Assembly (NCBI RefSeq): GCF_025370875.1
Contig: NZ_JAMXFD010000009.1
Coordinates: forward strand, 148,731 to 205,243
Origin: Laspinema palackyanum D2c
GTDB taxonomy: Bacteria > Cyanobacteriota > Cyanobacteriia > Cyanobacteriales > Laspinemataceae
Direction of reading: 5' to 3'
DNA length: 56,513 nt
How positions within the stretch are numbered: the stretch's first letter is position 1; each line of letters opens with the position of its first letter. The position numbers and the translations under genes are program-made. This document shows positions 46,930 through 55,146 of the stretch, one piece after another. A model generated the notes under the pieces. The model was not told the DNA's origin and ran no database searches. It was given only the letters and a program-made list of their open reading frames with translations.

Positions 46930-49296
46930 TTAGACAAAATCGCCCGTTGTAATAATCAGGTTGCGGATCGCGGGATCGATGCCTTCGAGGAGAGCAATGA
47001 CCACCGAGGTATCCTTCGCCAGGACAATAGTCGTGTCGCTGGGCGACTCTCCAATGGGTGCAGAAATGAGTAAGTCACTGACTGTTAGACCGCCAGTGAG
47101 AATAAACTTATCTTGTCCATCCTCAAAATCCGTAATGGTGGCAGTGACTCCGGGACGCAATACAAAGAAGTCCCTGCCTGCGCCTCCGGTATAAACCACA
47201 ACTTCCCCAGCACCCCCATCGAGGGTGTCGCTGCCTTCACCACCGAGAATGGTGTCATTGCCATTGCCGCCGATGAGGAAATCGTTCCCGGCATCTCCCG
47301 TGAGGACATCATCCCCATCGCCACCATTGACGAGATCCTCCCCAGCACCACCGTTGATGGTATCGCTACCGGCAGCGCCTAATATACTATCGTTTCCGGC
47401 ATCGCCGTTGATCACGTTGCTGCCTCCGGTGGCAACAATGGTATCTGCACCGTCCCCGCCGTTGATGGTATCGTTACCGGCACCCCCGATGAGACTGTCG
47501 TTGTCGATACCACCATCCAGTACATTCTCCCCATCCCCAGCAATTAGAGTATCGTTGCCTTCATCGCCAACGAGGGTATCGTTGCCTGCTTCTCCAAATA
47601 AGATGTCATTCTCCTGACCCCCGCGCATTTGGTCATTACCATCGCCGCCATAGAGGATATCTTCTCCTTCATTCCCCAAAATGGTGTCGTTGCCAATGCC
47701 GCCGAGTAAACTATCGTTTTCGGCACCTCCTTCTAGGAAGTCATTGCCCTCATCGCCTAAGAGGGTATCACGGCCCTCATTGCCAATTAAGGTATCGTTG
47801 CCTCCTTCGCCAAATAATAAATCCTCCCCAGTTTCGCCGAGGAGGGTATCATTTCCGGTCCCACCAAACAGGGTATCGTTTCCTAAATCCCCAGAGAGGA
47901 AATCCTCGTCTGCTTCCCCAAATAACAGGTCTTCCCCCTTGCCGCCAAAGAGGGTATCGTTCCCTACACCGCCTCGCAGGGTATCGCGGCCCTGGTTGCC
48001 AAAGATGTTGTCCTCCCCTTCTTGACCACTAAGTTGATCGTTACCTTCGCCGCCATAGATGCTATCGTTGCCTGCACCCCCAATCACGGTATCGTTACCG
48101 AGGTCCCCAAAGAGCAGATCGTTGTCGTCATCCCCAAAGAGTTGATCGTTATCTTGTCCCCCATAGATGGTATCAGCACCATCACCCCCGGCGAGGGTAT
48201 CATCTCCTTGATTACCAAAGATGGCATCATTCCCGTCATTGCCGAAGACGGTATCGTTGCCTTCACCGCCAAAGAGTTGGTCGTTGCCATCCCCACCAAA
48301 GAGTTGGTCGTTCCCCTTGTCGCCGTACATGAGGTCGTCCCCACTTTCGCCGTAGAGGGTATCGTCATCTTGGCCCCCGTAAAGGGTATCGTTAGCGCTG
48401 CCGCCATTGAGGATGTCATTCCCCACATTGCCAAAGATGATGTCATTACCGGCTTGCCCGATCACATTATCTTCACCGGCTCCAGCATAGACGAGATCAT
48501 CTCCGTCGCCACCAGCAATGGTGTCATTGTTGATGCCGCCACCGAGGAGATCGTTGCCGCTACCCCCTTCAAAAATATTGAATCCGGACTCACTGGTGAG
48601 GGTATCGTTGCCCTCATCTCCGGAGAGAAAATCGTTTCCGGGTCCAGCATCGAGGAAGTCCTCCCCTTGACCCCCGAAGAGGGTATCGTTCCCTTCTTCC
48701 CCAAAGAGTTGATCGTTCCCTGCGTTCCCAAAGAGGATATCTTCCCCAACGCGGCCAAAGATTCGGTCGTTCCCGGCATTACCAAAAATGGTGTCGTTGC
48801 TAACGGATCCAAAAATGGTATCGTCACCGACGCTGCCTTGGAGGGCGTTAGGGAAATTGAATCCCACAATATTACTACCTGCGGCACGGGCGGCAACGAC
48901 TAAACTCCAGTAATGGTTCGCGTTAAAGTTGCCGGTATCGTTTTCTAGGAAGAAATAACCAACGCCGATATTATCAACTCCGGGTTTGAGGAGGGTGTCT
49001 CGCTGTCCGGGATCGTTGAACCAATTTTCGACGACTTGTTCTGGGGTGGGAAGGGCCGCCGCGATATTCTCCTGGAAGTTACTAAAGCGGTATCCCACTG
49101 CGCCCAACCGGCTGACTGTTGTGGAGCCATCTGAGCCGGTGAGACTGAAAAAGTCGTTATCCGCCATATCTTCGGCATGGATTTGGGCGGCTCGATTCAA
49201 TTGAGAATCAAGGGCCACGGGCGGCAAATTGGCGAGGGCGCGTCGTTGATTGACTAGCGCTACAACCTGATTGATAAATTCAGAGTTGGTTGTCAT
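46930..49296 (-). CDS. CAP-domain protein with RTX repeats
   Basis: 788 residues, highly acidic. Residues about 1-145 form a CAP/SCP-PR1 domain (INQVVALVNQRRALANLPPVALDSQLNRAAQIHAEDMA; GVGYFFLEND; NHYWSLVVAA). Residues about 155-735 are RTX nonapeptide repeats of the type GGxGNDxLx, roughly sixty copies, each pair binding Ca2+ in a beta-roll. The C-terminus (FFVLRPGVTATITDFEDGQDKFIL) is typical of type I secreted RTX proteins, and no N-terminal signal peptide is present. It is likely exported by an ABC type I system encoded elsewhere. Start supported by AAAGGAGAA. The opposite strand carries long shadow frames due to the repeats. Confidence 0.9.
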   Translation of the reverse strand: MTTNSEFINQVVALVNQRRALANLPPVALDSQLNRAAQIHAEDMADNDFFSLTGSDGSTTVSRLGAVGYRFSNFQENIAAALPTPEQVVENWFNDPGQRDTLLKPGVDNIGVGYFFLENDTGNFNANHYWSLVVAARAAGSNIVGFNFPNALQGSVGDDTIFGSVSNDTIFGNAGNDRIFGRVGEDILFGNAGNDQLFGEEGNDTLFGGQGEDFLDAGPGNDFLSGDEGNDTLTSESGFNIFEGGSGNDLLGGGINNDTIAGGDGDDLVYAGAGEDNVIGQAGNDIIFGNVGNDILNGGSANDTLYGGQDDDTLYGESGDDLMYGDKGNDQLFGGDGNDQLFGGEGNDTVFGNDGNDAIFGNQGDDTLAGGDGADTIYGGQDNDQLFGDDDNDLLFGDLGNDTVIGGAGNDSIYGGEGNDQLSGQEGEDNIFGNQGRDTLRGGVGNDTLFGGKGEDLLFGEADEDFLSGDLGNDTLFGGTGNDTLLGETGEDLLFGEGGNDTLIGNEGRDTLLGDEGNDFLEGGAENDSLLGGIGNDTILGNEGEDILYGGDGNDQMRGGQENDILFGEAGNDTLVGDEGNDTLIAGDGENVLDGGIDNDSLIGGAGNDTINGGDGADTIVATGGSNVINGDAGNDSILGAAGSDTINGGAGEDLVNGGDGDDVLTGDAGNDFLIGGNGNDTILGGEGSDTLDGGAGEVVVYTGGAGRDFFVLRPGVTATITDFEDGQDKFILTGGLTVSDLLISAPIGESPSDTTIVLAKDTSVVIALLEGIDPAIRNLIITTGDFV

Positions 49297-49399
49297 CTCA
49301 TTTTTCTCCTTTGGGCTTGCTTGCCTTATAATCCATCAAATCATAATGGCGCGTTTTCTATAGAAATGCCAAAGGAGAATGGCTGGGGTGAGTGGGGTT

Positions 49400-51043
49400 C
49401 TAAAAGGACCGACAAAGTTGGAAGTCCGAGGGGACCTCGGGAATCAAACGGGAATTGGCTAGGGTTTCTAATTCCTGCAAGAGTTGGCTTTCAATGGGTG
49501 CCGTTGCCAAAATTTCAGGTTTGAGATCCCCCCATTTTTTGCCGGATTGGGTCTGATATCGGATTAAGGCGTGGGGGATTTTTTTGGAGATGAAGACGCG
49601 GGGAGGGGCGAGTTGTCCTAATAAGCGGGCATGGCGATAATGGGGCGATCGCATGAGTTCACGATCTAACCGTTGGGCGATCGCCTCCGGTGGGTCTTGG
49701 GCTTCATCCAGTAACAATAGATAATGGGCAACGGGCTGGGTCACGGGGACGAGGGTTTTGAAAAAGGTGGTTTTTAAGCATAAGTCTTCGAGGACGGTTT
49801 GGACAAAGGTTTCGGAGAGCTTTTCCCCGACTAAATCGCTGATGCTGCGATCGCGTCCTAGGAATTCTAAACAGGGGGTTTTGTGATAAAAATGGGTGAC
49901 TCGAATGCGATCGCCGATCCGATAACGATACAACCCCCCTTTTTGAGAAATAATCAGAGTATATTCTTCCCCCTGTTTAATCTCATGGAGTTTATAAATC
50001 TTTTGGTGATCATCCTCAAATTCAAAAAACACTTCATTGATCAGGGGAACAAATCCCTGGGCTGCAATCAAGGGAATTGTCATCGGCGCTTCTGTTGCCA
50101 GCAATCCTTTCCCCTGTACCATCACCCCGGGAAACAGTTTTCGCAGAAATTCCGCCTGTTCCCGCGAGTGACTACTATCCCAACAGGAAATCAGTTTCAG
50201 TTTCGGCCAAATTTCAGTCCAGGGAATCGGCGATAACCTCAACTGTTGGGCGCGTTGGCGAGAGATTTTCTGACCTAATTTCTCGATGAGTGACTCGCGA
50301 TGGGTTTCCATATAATCTAACAGCACTTTCAGAAAGCTGGGACTCCAAATGGAAATGGCTTCTAAGCGGTCTTCGCATAACAGTTCTAAACTTAACTGTT
50401 CTTTGAATTCATCGGGGTTTTGTAGGTGTTTCAATCGAGGCGGTGCAACTAATACCAAACTGAGTAAAGCCCGCAACCACCCATCTAAATATTCAGAATC
50501 ATCCGCCAAACCCCCAGATATTTCCGTGATAGCTTGGGGGTCTTTTAGTTGGGGGGAAATACAAAAATAAAACTTCCCCGTCTCAAATTTAGGTCCATTC
50601 TGAATCAGGTCATGCACCCACACACAAAACATGGAGTTGAAGCTAGAACGCAGGGATTGAGTATAGGGAATCCATTTAGCGGGTCCCCGACTCCCCGAGG
50701 TTTTTTCATAAAATAAAATTGGTTCAGGAGTCAGAGACTTTCCCGGCAAGGAAGTCTGGTTATCGGGTTCCTCCAGTTCCAAGTTGGATGTGGGATTAGC
50801 GTGTTCTATCCAGGCTTTAATATCCTCATAGTCTACAATCGGAATCTGATTCCATTGCTGATTTAAGGAAGCTTTTGGATCGGAGGTTAAATCCAGGGAT
50901 TTACCATAATCACTGCATAGAAAATTTCGATAAATTTGTTGTTGGACGGCCCGCTGAGACCTCCGAGGAATTTGTAAGGCTTGGGAAAATTTATGGGCAT
51001 ACACCCCGAGCAGAAAACAAAAAAGTTTGATAATAGAACGCAT
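49400..51043 (-). CDS. GH3-family acyl-acid amido synthetase
   Basis: 547 residues. GH3 enzymes belong to the adenylate-forming superfamily and join an adenylated acid to an amine, often an amino acid. ATP motif I FYEKTSGSRGPAKWIPYT lies at 111-128, motif II GKGLLATEAP at 311-320, and motif III YRYRIGDRIRV at 372-382, with the C-terminal domain following. The ATG at 51043 is preferred; an upstream TTG at 51100 is unlikely. It is the last gene of the seven-gene minus-strand cluster, 184 bases after the LbH transferase. Its acid and amine substrates are unknown; plant GH3 substrate residues cannot be transferred to it. Confidence 0.85.
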   Translation of the reverse strand: MRSIIKLFCFLLGVYAHKFSQALQIPRRSQRAVQQQIYRNFLCSDYGKSLDLTSDPKASLNQQWNQIPIVDYEDIKAWIEHANPTSNLELEEPDNQTSLPGKSLTPEPILFYEKTSGSRGPAKWIPYTQSLRSSFNSMFCVWVHDLIQNGPKFETGKFYFCISPQLKDPQAITEISGGLADDSEYLDGWLRALLSLVLVAPPRLKHLQNPDEFKEQLSLELLCEDRLEAISIWSPSFLKVLLDYMETHRESLIEKLGQKISRQRAQQLRLSPIPWTEIWPKLKLISCWDSSHSREQAEFLRKLFPGVMVQGKGLLATEAPMTIPLIAAQGFVPLINEVFFEFEDDHQKIYKLHEIKQGEEYTLIISQKGGLYRYRIGDRIRVTHFYHKTPCLEFLGRDRSISDLVGEKLSETFVQTVLEDLCLKTTFFKTLVPVTQPVAHYLLLLDEAQDPPEAIAQRLDRELMRSPHYRHARLLGQLAPPRVFISKKIPHALIRYQTQSGKKWGDLKPEILATAPIESQLLQELETLANSRLIPEVPSDFQLCRSF

Positions 51044-51227
51044 TCTGGTTATCCAATGACAATGGGCTGAATCAACAATTGGAGATAATTGACAATGCAA
51101 AAATTTAGGATTATTTGGCCCCCATCAAGAAAATTTTAATGGGCTAAAGTCCTGAAGGAAACCCCCATCATTATCAACTCATTATTTATACAGCCTAATT
51201 TTCCTATAATCCGCCTTTTATATAAAT

Positions 51228-51857
51228 TTAATTAGGGGAATCATGGCGGGGAGTGATTTTAGTATTGGGATAAAGATGGGTGGCAATGGGAAGATAAGCG
51301 CCATCGGCGATGGTGACTCCCGGACCGAAATGTGTCCCAGAACCGACAAACACATTATTGCCAATTTTGACGGATTTTACATATAGCATTAAGTTGTTAT
51401 GTTTGGGTTTAATCACATGACTGTAAATCCCAACTCGATGACCGACAATGGTGCGATCGCCTACTTCTAATAATGCGCGATCGGCCAGTTCTAAAATTGG
51501 CATCCAATAAATCCCGCGCCCAATTTTTGCCCCCCACAATCTCAACCACAGGGAAAAAGCCCCGGGAATCAGTCTTAAGACGGATTCAATCGCAGGAAAT
51601 GTAATATAAATCGCCTGAATTTGATGCCCTCCCCACCAAGGAGAATAATCTGGCCCTTTCAAATAAGAAATTCCTTCTTTTAGGGGATAAAAATAATCAT
51701 GAATCCGATAAACCATTACCGGAAATCCATACAAAGAAAACAGTAAAGCAAAAATCCCTAAAATGCCCGGATAGAAACAAATCCACAGAAAAGATGCTGC
51801 GGTCATTCCCATGACGATCGCTGGAAAGAAGGAAAGAATCAAACTGAGTAAGGTCAT
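51228..51857 (-). CDS. Left-handed beta-helix acyltransferase-like membrane protein
   Basis: 209 residues. Residues about 1-60 contain two hydrophobic segments (LLSLILSFFPAIVMGMTAASFLW and GIFALLFSLYGFPVMVYRI). From about 115 a hexapeptide-repeat left-handed beta helix begins (AKIGRGIYW, RALLEVGDRTIVGHRVGIYSH, VKIGNNVFVGSGTHFGPGVTIADGAYLPI), typical of acetyl/acyl transferases. The helix seems short and the C-terminus ends soon after. It lies 41 bases from the hydroxylase gene on one side, in the oxygenase cluster. A role in acylating the pathway product is inference. Confidence 0.75.
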   Translation of the reverse strand: MTLLSLILSFFPAIVMGMTAASFLWICFYPGILGIFALLFSLYGFPVMVYRIHDYFYPLKEGISYLKGPDYSPWWGGHQIQAIYITFPAIESVLRLIPGAFSLWLRLWGAKIGRGIYWMPILELADRALLEVGDRTIVGHRVGIYSHVIKPKHNNLMLYVKSVKIGNNVFVGSGTHFGPGVTIADGAYLPIATHLYPNTKITPRHDSPN

Positions 51858-51898
51858 TGAAGTTAATTTTATAAATTAAACGCGGCTAAAACCATAGA

Positions 51899-52624
51899 TT
51901 AAAACGGCCAGATTAACTTTTGAACTAAGGTTAAATCCGTAGAGATTCCCAAAGCATTCGGTGCCTTGTTACTGTCATGATTTGTGCCATGTAATCGGTC
52001 CCATAGTTTTAAATTTGCTCCATAATTGACCCCAGCAGACTCCCTAGCATGATGCCATGCATGATCTATTGGTAAAATCAACCAAGGGGAGAGCAAGCGA
52101 TGCAACATCGTGCCTGGTAAAGGTTCGATTTCACTATGCCGCCATAAATCTAAAATTGAGGTCAAACTTACCCCAATAATATAGGCAGTCGGGTCTTGTA
52201 GCGAATAGATAAATAGAGCATGAATCCAGAGGTAAACGATTAAAAAACTGGTCCATAAAGTATTGCGAGAAGTCCCGAGAACTTGCCGGTCAGTCATGGT
52301 ATGATGAACCAGATGCAACCTCCACAACCAGCGACTATGCAGGAAGCGATGATTCCAATAATACAGGTAATCCACCCCGGCAAAACTTAGGCAAAATGCG
52401 AGGAGAGGATGTAAGGTAAACATTCCGCGACTGTCGGGGATAAAATACTGATAGACTTGATAAATCAGAACCAATTGCAATAGCGGAATTAAAATGCCTT
52501 GAAAACATAAGCCAATTCCATCTAGCAGCCAATCTTGCCAAGATTTTTCCTTGAATTTTGCCCAGTGTTCTGTTCGGATTACCGTCAAAATTACCAAAGT
52601 GCCAAATGCGATAAAAATAGCCAT
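51899..52624 (-). CDS. Sterol desaturase / fatty acid hydroxylase family protein
   Basis: 241-residue membrane enzyme with a diiron centre held by eight or more histidines. Motifs: H92-x3-H96 (NHRFLH), H104-x2-HH (HLVHH), His163, and H188-x2-HH (DHAWHH). About four membrane helices are seen. It would use O2 and electrons from a ferredoxin or cytochrome to hydroxylate or desaturate a lipid-like substrate. The ATG at 52624 follows AGGAGA; a TTG at 52660 would overlap the upstream gene and is less likely. It lies 26 bases after the Rieske gene. Confidence 0.85.
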   Translation of the reverse strand: MAIFIAFGTLVILTVIRTEHWAKFKEKSWQDWLLDGIGLCFQGILIPLLQLVLIYQVYQYFIPDSRGMFTLHPLLAFCLSFAGVDYLYYWNHRFLHSRWLWRLHLVHHTMTDRQVLGTSRNTLWTSFLIVYLWIHALFIYSLQDPTAYIIGVSLTSILDLWRHSEIEPLPGTMLHRLLSPWLILPIDHAWHHARESAGVNYGANLKLWDRLHGTNHDSNKAPNALGISTDLTLVQKLIWPF

Positions 52625-52650
52625 AAATCTCCTGATGTAGTGGATAAACC

Positions 52651-53673
52651 CTAAACCCAAAAGTTAACGGTTACGGATTTTTGGGGAAGTAATCTCGGGT
52701 CTTCCCCGGCTGAAATGGCCTTGCGAATGGATTCGACAAAGACATGAATGGTATCCGCTGGAGTATTGGCAAATTGAGTGCCATATTTCTCAATCACCTC
52801 TTGCTGAATCCGCAAAATTTCTATATCTTGCTTAATAATATATTGGGCAGTCCAGCGCACAAAAGGACGGGCGATTTTGTTCCAAATGCCATAATTAAAA
52901 GTCACATCGGTATAAACTAACGTGGAATCTTCTGCTTCGGGAATCGACTGACTGGTAATAAAAAACCGACGGTTTTCTCCAAACTTATATTCCACACTGG
53001 TCACATTCGGCATAGAAAACTGGTCTGTATGGGAAATTTCCCCGCCTTGAGGATTTAAAAACCGGGAATACCATCCCAAATTGGTGGTTTCATTCCGATA
53101 GGTGACAAACACCGAACCATCCCGGCGTTCCACGGTCATTTCTAACTGTTTTTGCTGGGGTTTACGAAAAACTCCAGGATGCACCGAGGCGGTATGAGGG
53201 ATATCAATAAAGTTTTCAGCACAATTAGTGACATTGTTGCGAAATCGGTTAATTACGCGCACAGTTTCCCATCCCGGTTTGCCGTAATAAGGCATGGGAA
53301 AAGGCTCAAGATTGAGATTAGGATTCTCTGCTAATCGGACATAAATATAGCCGTCTTTTTCTTGAGTGGGATAAGAATGAGTCCGACGAGAGGCAAGGTT
53401 TTTAAACTGTTCTCCTTCCGCAGGAACTGCTACGACTTGACCCGATTTATCATAAACCCATCCATGATAGGGACAATGCAGCATCCCATCGCAGACTTTG
53501 CCACGAGAGAGACGACTATTGCGGTGCATACAGCGATCGCGTAATGCCACCACGTCCCCCAGTTCATCCCGAAAAATAGCCAACCATTCGCCCAAAATCG
53601 TGCGAGAAAGCACTGTTTTGGGTTTCAGTTGATCACTGAGGGCCACCACATACCAAAAGTCTTCAAATCCCAT
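52651..53673 (-). CDS. Rieske non-heme iron oxygenase 2
   Basis: 340 residues. Rieske oxygenases use a [2Fe-2S] cluster to pass electrons to a mononuclear iron that activates O2. The Rieske ligands are Cys48-x-His50 (DRCMHRN) and Cys67-x2-His70 (HCPYHGW). The mononuclear site is Asp157-x2-His160-x4-His165 (FIDIPHTASVH). The start ATG follows GAGGAA located inside the preceding ferredoxin gene, five bases away, so translation is probably coupled. It is one of two Rieske oxygenases in the cluster. Substrate is unknown. Confidence 0.9.
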   Translation of the reverse strand: MGFEDFWYVVALSDQLKPKTVLSRTILGEWLAIFRDELGDVVALRDRCMHRNSRLSRGKVCDGMLHCPYHGWVYDKSGQVVAVPAEGEQFKNLASRRTHSYPTQEKDGYIYVRLAENPNLNLEPFPMPYYGKPGWETVRVINRFRNNVTNCAENFIDIPHTASVHPGVFRKPQQKQLEMTVERRDGSVFVTYRNETTNLGWYSRFLNPQGGEISHTDQFSMPNVTSVEYKFGENRRFFITSQSIPEAEDSTLVYTDVTFNYGIWNKIARPFVRWTAQYIIKQDIEILRIQQEVIEKYGTQFANTPADTIHVFVESIRKAISAGEDPRLLPQKSVTVNFWV

Positions 53674-53678
53674 AATTG

Positions 53679-53966
53679 CTATTCCTCAAAAGGGGCGATC
53701 GCAATATCATTCGTCACATCCACTTGACAAGCTAACCGCGCTTGCGGATTTCCCGGAGCTAAAATTTCTAAAACCTCTCTTTCCTCCAAATTAGCCGGGG
53801 GAATATCTCCCTCAATCACACACAAGCAAGTCCCACAAATTCCCGTCCGACATCCAAACAAAATCGTTGAATTCTGCACGGTCAAATAATTAGCCAAATT
53901 GTCATGCTGAGGTAAGGCGATCGCTGGATAATTGGTCCCTGGAAATCTCACAAAACAACACTTCAT
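53679..53966 (-). CDS. Plant-type [2Fe-2S] ferredoxin
   Basis: 95 residues. It carries electrons, here most likely to the adjacent oxygenases. The cluster ligands are Cys39-x4-Cys44-x2-Cys47 (CRTGICGTC) and Cys80 (LACQVDV), the standard CX4CX2C...C pattern. It ends five bases before the Rieske oxygenase 2 gene. Sequence details such as the ILFGCRTGICGTC block match bacterial dioxygenase-type ferredoxins as well as photosynthetic ones, so the partner is inferred from context. No reductase gene is seen in the cluster. Confidence 0.92.
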   Translation of the reverse strand: MKCCFVRFPGTNYPAIALPQHDNLANYLTVQNSTILFGCRTGICGTCLCVIEGDIPPANLEEREVLEILAPGNPQARLACQVDVTNDIAIAPFEE

Positions 53967-54065
53967 AAAAACCCATCCTTTAGTTTATTTCCTCGTTCCC
54001 AGGCTCTGCCAGGGAATGCTCAATTGGAGGCTCTGCCTCCTGCTAATCCCACCCCAAACAACCTT

Positions 54066-55115
54066 TTATTCCCTCTCAACCCGAACTTTTGACCAAACCG
54101 AAGGCGTTAATCGCTCTACATATTTCATATACTCCACCAACGGGCGATCGATACTCAGCAAAGCATTCGGATTGTACCGGATATTGTCATAAATCTTCCC
54201 ATCTTCCCCCTTTAAAAATAAATAAAGCATCTTCGTACAAAACAATAAAAAGTAGGTAACAACCCAACCCCAAATTCCCGGACGACGGGCGGCTACATAA
54301 ATATTTTGCACCTTAATTTTCCCCGGTTCAACGGGAAGATAAGCATAAATCATGTGCAAGGGTGGAAGCAATTTAACATTTTTCATTGTGGTTAACAGCC
54401 CCAAACAAGCATTCTGATATCTCATGCTATAGGCATAATTTTCCCCTAAAAATTTCCGCGCTAGTTGTTCTCGCGGGGTGGTATTCGGAAATTCCCCACT
54501 GAGGGTAAAATCCATCAGACTACCGGATTCATTTTCCTCTAACGTCAGTTTCATATTAATATTAACTTTATGCACCGTTTGCAGATGTTGAGCATCAATC
54601 CCATTCATCATGCAAATGTGATGATGGCAGGTGCGTTCAAACGGGCGATCGCGAACAGCAATCACTTGTTTTCCCTTAAGTTCATCGAATTCTGCTACCC
54701 CTTCCGGGGCCTTTGTATCGGGATAAACCCAAATCATGCCATATTTTTCATCAGTGGCATAAGATTGTAATCGGGCTTTTTCCGGAATGCTGGATTGACA
54801 GGGAATATCCTGACAGTTTCCCTCTCCATCAAACGCCCAATGATGGAAAAAACAGCGGATTAAATTCCCATCCACTCGCCCAATTCCTAAGTCAGTTCCA
54901 AGATGGGGACAATAGGCATCTAAGGCGCGGACTTTGCCATCTTCATCGCGAAAAATAACAACTTGCTGTCCGCAGACTTCCAAGGATTTAGGTTTATTTC
55001 GGGGCAGTTCTTCACTGGGACAAGCAATGTACCATCCTTTGGCAACCACATCCCAGTTATTAAAGATTTGCATCTCGGTTCGAGGTTGGGTGTTTTGATT
55101 CTGCCGGGAATTCAT
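54066..55115 (-). CDS. Rieske non-heme iron oxygenase 1
   Basis: 349 residues. The Rieske ligands are Cys69-x-His71 (YCPHLG) and Cys88-x2-His91 (CFFHHW). The mononuclear iron ligands are Asp174-x2-His177-x4-His182 (GIDAQHLQTVH). A hydrophobic stretch near 278-295 (GWVVTYFLLFCTKMLYLFL) suggests membrane attachment. It is clearly different in sequence from Rieske oxygenase 2. It lies 31 bases after the AurF-like gene and 99 bases before the ferredoxin gene. The two oxygenases probably act at separate steps. Confidence 0.9.
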   Translation of the reverse strand: MNSRQNQNTQPRTEMQIFNNWDVVAKGWYIACPSEELPRNKPKSLEVCGQQVVIFRDEDGKVRALDAYCPHLGTDLGIGRVDGNLIRCFFHHWAFDGEGNCQDIPCQSSIPEKARLQSYATDEKYGMIWVYPDTKAPEGVAEFDELKGKQVIAVRDRPFERTCHHHICMMNGIDAQHLQTVHKVNINMKLTLEENESGSLMDFTLSGEFPNTTPREQLARKFLGENYAYSMRYQNACLGLLTTMKNVKLLPPLHMIYAYLPVEPGKIKVQNIYVAARRPGIWGWVVTYFLLFCTKMLYLFLKGEDGKIYDNIRYNPNALLSIDRPLVEYMKYVERLTPSVWSKVRVERE

Positions 55116-55146
55116 GGGATTTTAAGGGGGATGAGAGGGATAAATG

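Noticed and set aside
48022-48903. 293-codon plus-strand frame opposite the RTX gene
   Set aside because: Its repeated IV..I/DGI pattern mirrors the RTX codon repeats on the other strand; no family, no start signal.
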